Shown: positions 57,760 through 64,000 of the stretch, one piece after another
Layout of the letters: each line of letters opens with the position of its first letter
Numbering within the stretch: position 1 is the first letter of the stretch
Assembly: GCA_000499405.2 (NCBI GenBank)
Contig: HG738140.1
Coordinates: 15,763,097 to 15,827,096, forward strand
DNA: 64,000 nt
Reading direction: 5' to 3'
DNA from: Onchocerca volvulus
Taxonomy: Eukaryota; Nematoda; Chromadorea; Rhabditida; Onchocercidae
Position numbers and translations under genes: made by a program
The notes under the pieces: model-generated
What the model saw: only the letters and a program-made list of their open reading frames with translations
Database searches by the model: none
What the model was told of the DNA's origin: nothing

Positions 57760-59170
57760 GCAAACTGATCATTGGATTATTCTTTCCTTTATCGCTGAAA
57801 AAAAAGAATACTGTTCAACTGAACTGTCGGATTGTTGAATTTATGTTGACAGAAGCAGAAAGCCGACTTTATGATGAATTTGTCCTTTCACTTTGAAAAT
57901 TGGCGTAAATTGTGTCGTTACGATTTCTGCGCCGAATGACACTATTTGGAAGTAGGAGTTGTATTTCCTGATGACAGATAGGATTCGGCAGTGTATCCGG
58001 CAAGCAAAGTTTTAATGGCTCTGGCTGTTCTTCAAGTTGAGAAACTTTAATTTTTCTAGCGGCGCAACATATACCTTTCATTGCTTCATTAAATTTCACA
58101 CTTCAGTTATAGTGCCGATGAAAACATTCGAACTCAAAATATAATCATCAGCGAGTTATACTGGAATGCAAGGCGATCATCAGCGAGTTATACTGGAATG
58201 CAAGGCGATTGTAATAAAGTGATTACTGAAACGGAGCCGTGTTTGATGCTGATCTTCTATTTCTCATTGACCTCTTTCAGCCACTCTTAGCCTGTCACGT
58301 TCATTCGGTTTAGAACGAAGCAGATCTGAAGCTGTAGAACACGTTGATGGGCTCGCAACCGTGCATGGGCTCGCAACCGTGCATCATCAAATCTGGCTGC
58401 ACGTCATTCTGCTCGCATTTGAGCCATTCTTTGCCTTGCTTGCTCGTTCGCTGATACCCGTTCTTCCTCAGTTTAATTTGCGACAAATCATCGCAATACT
58501 TCCATTCTGTGTTAGTATAATGATCTTCTGCGAGCCATTATTTGGATGAACTAAAGCAGATCGATAGCATTCGAATTTTTCTCGAAATTGACTTGTAACT
58601 GAACTTGAAGTTGAGCTTAAATTCGAAAATCCTCAATTGAATTTCGGATTCTTGCTACTACTGTGTCGCTTTGAACTCCGAACTGTTGCTATTGCTGCGT
58701 CGGTATAAAAACTCCGAACTCGAACTTGAATTCCAACTCCATATCCTGTTATTTTAAACCCTTCCGGGGCTCCTTCCCCTTGCCTGATCTCCATCTGTCG
58801 CCTCTTGATTGGTTGACCTCACTTTCTTGCCTGTGATTTTAAAGTTAAAAAAAAAAATTAAAAGAAAGACTATCCCTCATAACAAACGAAATATTTTGGC
58901 GGTAAACATATTTATCCTTACGCTTGTTGATCCCTTTGGTGTCAAAGAAGTCGTTTTTTTAACCTTATTTATGTGGTTGCATCTTTTGATTTCACCAATA
59001 TCTTCCCGTTATCTGAACTTTTCACCATGAATAATGAGAGAATAATATGCACAAAGGGAATAAAAAGATAAATATAGATAGGAGGGAGGTGAATGAAAGG
59101 AGTCAAAAAAAAAAGAAAATGGAAAAACGATGAAGGAAAAGAAGGGCAGGATAGAGTGAGAAAGAGAAAG
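57760..59170 (-). mobile_element. Helitron copy: leader and N-terminal coding part
   Basis: Read on the minus strand from about 59170, the GC-richer leader (matching 44.0-44.5 kb) leads into broken coding sequence. Recognisable pieces are GICCAARKIKVSQLEEQPEP (57869-58099 frame) and, in a shifted frame, SFGAEIVTTQFTPIFKVKGQ; both are typical of the Helitron_like_N region. Stops and frameshifts separate them, and neither the Rep nuclease nor the helicase is present. Two exact micro-duplications occur inside: 32 bp at 58144-58207 and 18 bp at 58347-58382. The element is degenerate. Confidence 0.8.
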
Positions 59171-59342
59171 AGAAACAATAAAACTTTCTTCTTTTCTTTT
59201 CTCTTAAGAAAGAAGAAATATCAAAAAAAAATATATATATATATAAAAATAAAAAATTTATTATGCTAATCAATAAGCTATCTTTTATAATAATATATGT
59301 AATACAGCAAATTGATTTGAACTGAAATTTTCTACGGAACAG

Positions 59343-59452
59343 GTGTTTACACCACTGGTGAACAGATTAGAGTGGAGAAAGGTGAAGTTCAAGCTGAAGT
59401 AGGAGAAGGCAAAAAAACGAAAAAGAAAAAAAGAAAAGTGAAACAGAATTAA
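59343..59452 (+). CDS. candidate 3'-terminal exon with lysine-rich tail
   Basis: After an ACGGAACAG acceptor the frame runs 35 codons to TAA: VYTTGEQIRVEKGEVQAEVG, then EGKKTKKKKRKVKQN. The first half has balanced codons and the second half looks like a nuclear-localisation or ribosomal-type basic tail. It would need upstream exons, but the next 2 kb to the left are Helitron DNA. The Helitron may therefore sit in an intron, or the exon may be a remnant. The family is not recognised. Confidence 0.25.
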
Positions 59453-60083
59453 CGCAGATACTAAAGTGAAATTTGAAATTATTTCTATTTTTGAAGAGTG
59501 TTAAATAACTATTTGTATATATATGTATGTTGTGTGTGCGTGTATGCATCTTTATTTAAATAGTTCATATAAAGATATCTGAAATGAACGAAGAAATTGT
59601 GATAGTAAAAAATTATTCAGAAATTATTGTTACTTTTCCTTAATAAATAAATTAATAAGTAAAATAATGTTAAAAACTAGAAAAAAGTATAAATTAAAAA
59701 AGGAATGAAAAAATGATGTGAGAATAGTAAAAATTAAAAAGAAAAAAGATAAATAAATGTAATTTATATATATATATATATAAATTTTTTCTGAATAATT
59801 TTAATTATATATATATATATATATAATTATGCTCGAAAATTATGATAATTATTAAAATAGCATATTATTGTAATTAAATAAATTATTTATTTGATAGTAA
59901 GAAATAAAATTAATTAATTTGAAAGTTATTACAGTTCATGAAGATTTTGGAATTCAAAAATTTTAATAAATAATTCTAAAAGAAGTTTGATTAAATTATT
60001 TTTCTTCAAATTTGTCTATGCATGTATATTGTCGCTGTTCCCTTTGATCATGACAAAATTATAGAGGTGAATTCTGTTTTCAG
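59453..60083. other. AT-rich, TA microsatellites
   Basis: Two TA runs near 59766-59781 and 59806-59825 are arranged as mutual inverted repeats. No gene is seen. Confidence 0.55.
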
Positions 60084-60324
60084 TTCTCACAAGTTTCTTA
60101 ATTTTGTTGTTTCACTCACTTGGAAACGAACTTCTAACTTCGGTAATTAAATCTTCATTATAATATATTTATTAATCAACGGACAAAAAACAATTCCGAT
60201 GATATTAAAAGTACAACTTTCATTAAGAGAATATAATACAAAGAAAAGGAGATATGGTTACGCAATAAAAGAAAACCCAATACTACGAGCTGGATTATCC
60301 GACCGAGTGAATAAACGAAGTTAA
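60084..60324 (+). CDS. candidate peptide-precursor exons (weak)
   Basis: A frame from 60199 (ATG) or from an acceptor-like AAAG at 60243 ends at TAA 60322-60324 and reads KRRYGYAIKENPILRAGLSD, then RVNKRS: a 17-20 residue segment bracketed by KRR and KR. Upstream, 60084-60142 follows TTTTCAG, encodes a hydrophobic leader (TSFLILLFHSLGNELLTS) and ends at GTAATT in phase with the 60244 acceptor. No initiator ATG is visible for the leader. The layout resembles a neuropeptide precursor, but composition alone could produce it. Confidence 0.25.
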
Positions 60325-60399
60325 ATTTTTGGCATATCAGTTTGCACATCGATGTAGTTATATTTGCGAGAAAAAATTTTTTTATTCCAAATATTTTAT

Positions 60400-61210
60400 C
60401 AACTTAACCTGATGAACAGATCGATACTACAGTAAATGTGAGAGGAGAGTTGTAGCATAGATAGAAAACCAAAGTTGGAATGTTAGAAACGAATTCACTC
60501 TAAAGCAGATGTAAAAAATGTGTTAGCAGTTATTGGAATAAAAAAGTATTGGGTGAGTTATGAAAACTAGTTGAGTGGAAGTGAAGTTTGGTACGAATAA
60601 GGCATTATTTTAACAATGTCTTTCATCATGCATTGAAATGCATAACCAGTTATTATTGATTAGCGAATATTGATAGATGACAATCAACAATTTTGCAAGC
60701 CCCATTGCTTTAGTTCTGCTTATTCTAGATCCTATAATTGTTTGATCAAAACTGAAATTTGATAGATAAACGATGTATGGACAAACACGCCAAGAAAGTT
60801 CAAATATTTGATTGGTAGAAAATTCGGAACAGAATGTCATGAAAAAAGAGTAGTTTGTTCTCCATTATTATTATACAGAGATATATTGCGAAGGAAGAAA
60901 GGTATGAAGGACAAAGCAACTTTTTGAAAGATTCATTGCAGGAAATTTTTGATTTAAACAACAAAAGTTATCGGGTATGTCACCAAGGACAACGATGATA
61001 TTGATAATTGTGTCATCCTCCATATTACTGAGAAATAAAAAACATCATTAGTTGATATTGCAATGCATGATATTATATTTTATCATAAATTCATTCACTG
61101 TAACAGCTTCCATTTTTATGTCAATGAAATCCGAAAGAAGATACATGAATCGGAACTGTTCATATGCTAAATCGCTTCCAGATAAAAATATATACTGTAA
61201 AGGAATCTAT
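60400..61210. other. PPT1 downstream region with unassigned minus-strand frames
   Basis: Two minus-strand frames with balanced composition lie here: one ending near 60877 that begins MEDDTIINIIVVLGDIPDNF right after a TTTCTCAG acceptor at about 61040, and one at 60610-60840 (SFDQTIIGSRISRTKAMGLA). They could be exons of a gene downstream of PPT1. They cannot be joined convincingly and are not recognised. Confidence 0.3.
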
Positions 61211-61528
61211 GTTTCTCGAAATGTTATTTCAGATTTAATGTCCAACATTTTTCAAAAATTTATTTCAGAAATTTATTAATAATTTGAGAAACAAAAGATG
61301 AATGGTCAATTTGTAGATGCTGTCCTTCGAAGGCTAACAAATGTAACCGTTTGCTTTCCAACAATTCTCGCAAGCCGAGGCGATCCTGAAAATTGTCTTT
61401 CTCGAATGTCATTTGAGACTTAATACTTAACATTTTTCAAAATTTATTTCAGAAATTATTAATAATCTGGAAAACAAAAGATGAATTGTTAATTTGTGGA
61501 TGATGTCCTTCGAAGGTTAACAAATTTC
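61211..61528. repeat. partial tandem duplication of the PPT1 last exon
   Basis: Copy 1 (61211-61344) holds the 3' half of the terminal exon and its flank. Copy 2 (61398-61528) lies in the preceding intron and shares TTCTCGAA.TGT.ATTT, AACATTTTTCAAAA, GATGAAT, and GTCCTTCGAAGG.TAACAAAT. Read on the minus strand, copy 2 would encode [16 protein letters not shown] and a stop but has no usable acceptor in frame, so it looks like a non-functional duplicate. Confidence 0.75.
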
Positions 61529-64000
61529 AGGTAAAGAAAACACCTGCTTATTTCGATATTTAATAAACGGATCTGTTCAAGCATACTCATATTTTGTTCA
61601 CATTCCGAACGGAATATTGAAATGATCAGGGCGAAAGGCTTTTATCAAAAGTTGTCCATCAAATTTTGCGATTTCTATGTTATATCTACGTTATTTTGCC
61701 TTCAATATTCAAAAGTGTAATATTTTCAATCAATACACGCACGAAAAGCTAAACAAAACGCAGCATACCGTTTGACAAGATAAAGAAAAGTTCTAACCTT
61801 TGTGTAAATTTTTGATTTTTCAAGAGGAACGATCTTTGATGTATCATTCTCGAGATAATATTCGAACCACTGCAAGTATTAAATGAAAAACTGAGAAAAA
61901 ACTTTCAAATTATAAAATAAAATTAAACTAATACTGTTTTTTTTTCAAATAATGCTATGCAAAACAGAAAGTTCATGAAATATTTCTGCGAAAAAAAGAT
62001 AGGTTCCTTACAGATATTGAAATGTGCTGTGGCATTTGGAAGGAAGGAAATTTTAAGATTCATAGGTTTGCTGATGCTGATGTTATTGTTAGCATTTTCA
62101 AAAAACTTAAAGTGTTTTGACTTACATATCATCGAAATACGAAACCGTTATGAGAATATGAAATAAGAATTAAGCATTAAAACGATACAAAGGCGCAAAT
62201 GTTCAGAAGCAAATAATTTCATTATTTGAAGGAAAAGAAATTTAGGCTGTACAAGCGTAATTTGAAATTTCTCATTATCTATCGACTAAAAGAAAAAGCT
62301 TTAAAGATCTCCAAATTGAACATTCTGGATGTAATTATACTGTTAAACTCAATTTAGTGCTCAATCAATGTAACTTGGAACAATGAATTAATTCAGAAGT
62401 GAACCTCGGATTCTTTCGGTACTACTATTGTGTCATTTAGAAATTTCACCAACACCAGATTCTGCAGCTTCAGCAAATTTTCTTTATATGTCTGATTCAG
62501 ATTCTAAAAATTTAGATTTCTTAAATTTTCGCAAATTTATTCTATAAATTTGAAAAAGATCAATGATGAAGATTCTCCATGTGTTGTTTTTATATGTTCG
62601 CATATTAAAGCGCAACATTCAATTTCACATACTGTGTTATCAGAAAGATTTAAAAAGTAAAATAACCATACTCTTTCATTGTTTATATCGGCAAGAAATA
62701 TGCTACTTTCTCGATAGGTTGCTTCATCTAACGGATCGTGCCAATATTGCGCCTGGATTACCCTTAAATTTGCTAATGAAAATGCATTAAAGAATAACGG
62801 ATTTATTAAAAATTCTTGTAATCGACAAAATTACTGAGTTCCGATAAATACAATGAACGAATGTACAGTAAAATATTTACTTGAAAGCTGCAAGACTCCA
62901 GAAAAAAGTAAACATAAGAGAGAAGAGCATCTTATGTTTCCGAATGATACACGTATTAAAATGAAATAAAAAAGGGAAACAAACAAACGTACGTATTCTG
63001 GACAAAACCAACGTATGCACCCCATTCCAAAAGATGTCGTACACGATCACAAATGTAACTTTCAGCAGGACAAAATGGTAGACCAAATACTCCTTGGTGT
63101 TGTCCACCCAATGAAATCAAATTTTTCATCGGTGGAACTGGACAGCGTTGTGCCACCGCACGTCTGTATCATACTTTAATTAGCTTTAAAAAACATTCTT
63201 GTTGAGAACTATAAAATATACTTTAAAATTGGAAATGTTTTGCTCTGATAGAAAATAAATAACTGGAACTCTTTCGTGATACATATATATACATTTACGA
63301 TTCGATACATTTAAGATTTACAGCCAGAGATATTTTTACGAAAAAGAAATTGAAAATCTGATGAAATTTCAAAAAAACAACTAAAAAATACAGAAATTGT
63401 GCGCCCTGTGAGAAACCGATAGAATTGTATCCATTTTTCAATTTTTCATCTTTCTGTATCATATCGCATACTTCGGCTACCTGATCGTTCACATTACCGA
63501 AGAAACCATGCTCCGTATCCTGAAATCACTTACTGCTATGAAATATAATAATTAGATGAACACTCGGTAATTATCATGTGAAACGAACCGTTAAAACATT
63601 CGATCCTATCATTACTGAATAAATATAGACATTAGGAATATTTTGCTTCAGTAATTTTTCCATTCGTCCCAAACTTAATGGATTACAACAGCTGTCCCCT
63701 GAAAAAGTTCTATGAAATATTGAAACAATGAAAATACATGAATATTAAAAGTAATAATAGCATTTTGAGGAAATTTAGAGAATTACTTGGCGAGCCGTGA
63801 ACTGCCATTTAATATAAGCTTCCAATTATATATAGATAAGTGAATGGGGATATGCACATTTATGCTTATTTTTCAGCGATCAAGTCTTTGCAAAAGTTAA
63901 AACTCGAGAACACATTGGAATTTTTCTAATTTCCAGGATAAAAACTACAAAAATTTAATAAGAAAAGAAATACCCATGCCATGCCATAAGACGATTGGCG
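61260..64000 (-). CDS. ppt-1: palmitoyl-protein thioesterase 1 (5' end beyond the window)
   Basis: This lysosomal enzyme removes palmitate from cysteines of S-acylated proteins. Exons: 64000-63974 (partial), 63698-63589, 63519-63392, 63163-62993, 62762-62672, 62503-62405, 61869-61798, 61385-61260, all in phase. The protein begins here at [20 protein letters not shown], only a signal peptide and a few residues short of a full enzyme. The nucleophile serine lies in GFSQGAQF, followed by [18 protein letters not shown] and [20 protein letters not shown]. The catalytic Asp sits in [11 protein letters not shown] and the His in [12 protein letters not shown], where vertebrate enzymes have GDHLQ. All triad residues are therefore present. 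The last exon ends SQIINKFLK. The choice of donor GTACGT and acceptor TTTAAG between exons 4 and 5 restores the family's VQAQYWHDP. No frameshift is seen. Confidence 0.95.

Noticed and set aside
58361..58549. 62-codon plus-strand frame
   Set aside because: Antisense of the Helitron N-terminal coding part.
61067..61279. Plus-strand ATG frame with a hydrophobic start, antisense to the PPT1 3' end
   Set aside because: Partly a mirror of a real exon and its flank; no splice or expression evidence.

Overview
The window is nuclear DNA from a nematode. It is very AT-rich, with long homopolymer and TA tracts. Its introns end mostly in TTTCAG-type acceptors, and its best-conserved proteins are clearly nematode-like: a SUP-9/TWK-type potassium channel, an FMRFamide-receptor-like GPCR, an M13 neprilysin and a PPT1 thioesterase. 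A parasitic clade III (filarial or spirurid-like) species is my guess, but the sequence does not prove it. Almost every gene is split into short exons, so long open frames are a poor guide; the models below were built by translating exons and checking splice-site phase by hand.

Layout. 0-5.3 kb: mostly non-coding, with palindromes, a tandem repeat and weak exon candidates at both ends. 5.7-8.5 kb: a decayed Helitron with PIF1 helicase remnants, plus an inverted fragment. 8.5-16 kb: gene-poor. 16.6-20.9 kb (+): complete seven-exon neuropeptide-receptor GPCR. 21-29 kb: gene-poor, with one candidate small three-exon gene at 23.7-24.2 kb. 29.3-38.7 kb (+): neprilysin-type zinc metallopeptidase, about 16 exons, with one conserved internal segment that I could not recover and Helitron ends in a late intron. 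40.9-42.4 kb (-): a three-exon 73-residue precursor of an allatostatin-C/somatostatin-like neuropeptide, with a compact unrecognised three-exon gene (42.48-42.94 kb) 39 bases upstream on the same strand. 44.0-44.7 kb: 5' part of another Helitron. 50.1-55.0 kb (-): complete seven-exon TASK-type K2P channel. 57.3-59.2 kb: Helitron end plus the N-terminal coding part of another copy. 59.3-60.3 kb: weak exon candidates. 61.3-64.0 kb (-): palmitoyl-protein thioesterase 1, missing only its first exon(s), with a partial tandem duplication of its last exon.

There is no bacterial-style operon or defence system. The GPCR, the neuropeptide precursor, the membrane neprilysin (a family that degrades neuropeptides) and the K2P channel all belong to neuromuscular signalling. 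Their proximity is more likely chance than a functional cluster. The most novel items are the cryptic AstC-like peptide gene, its close upstream neighbour, and the Helitron family with 3'-end/5'-end junctions and head-to-head end pairs.
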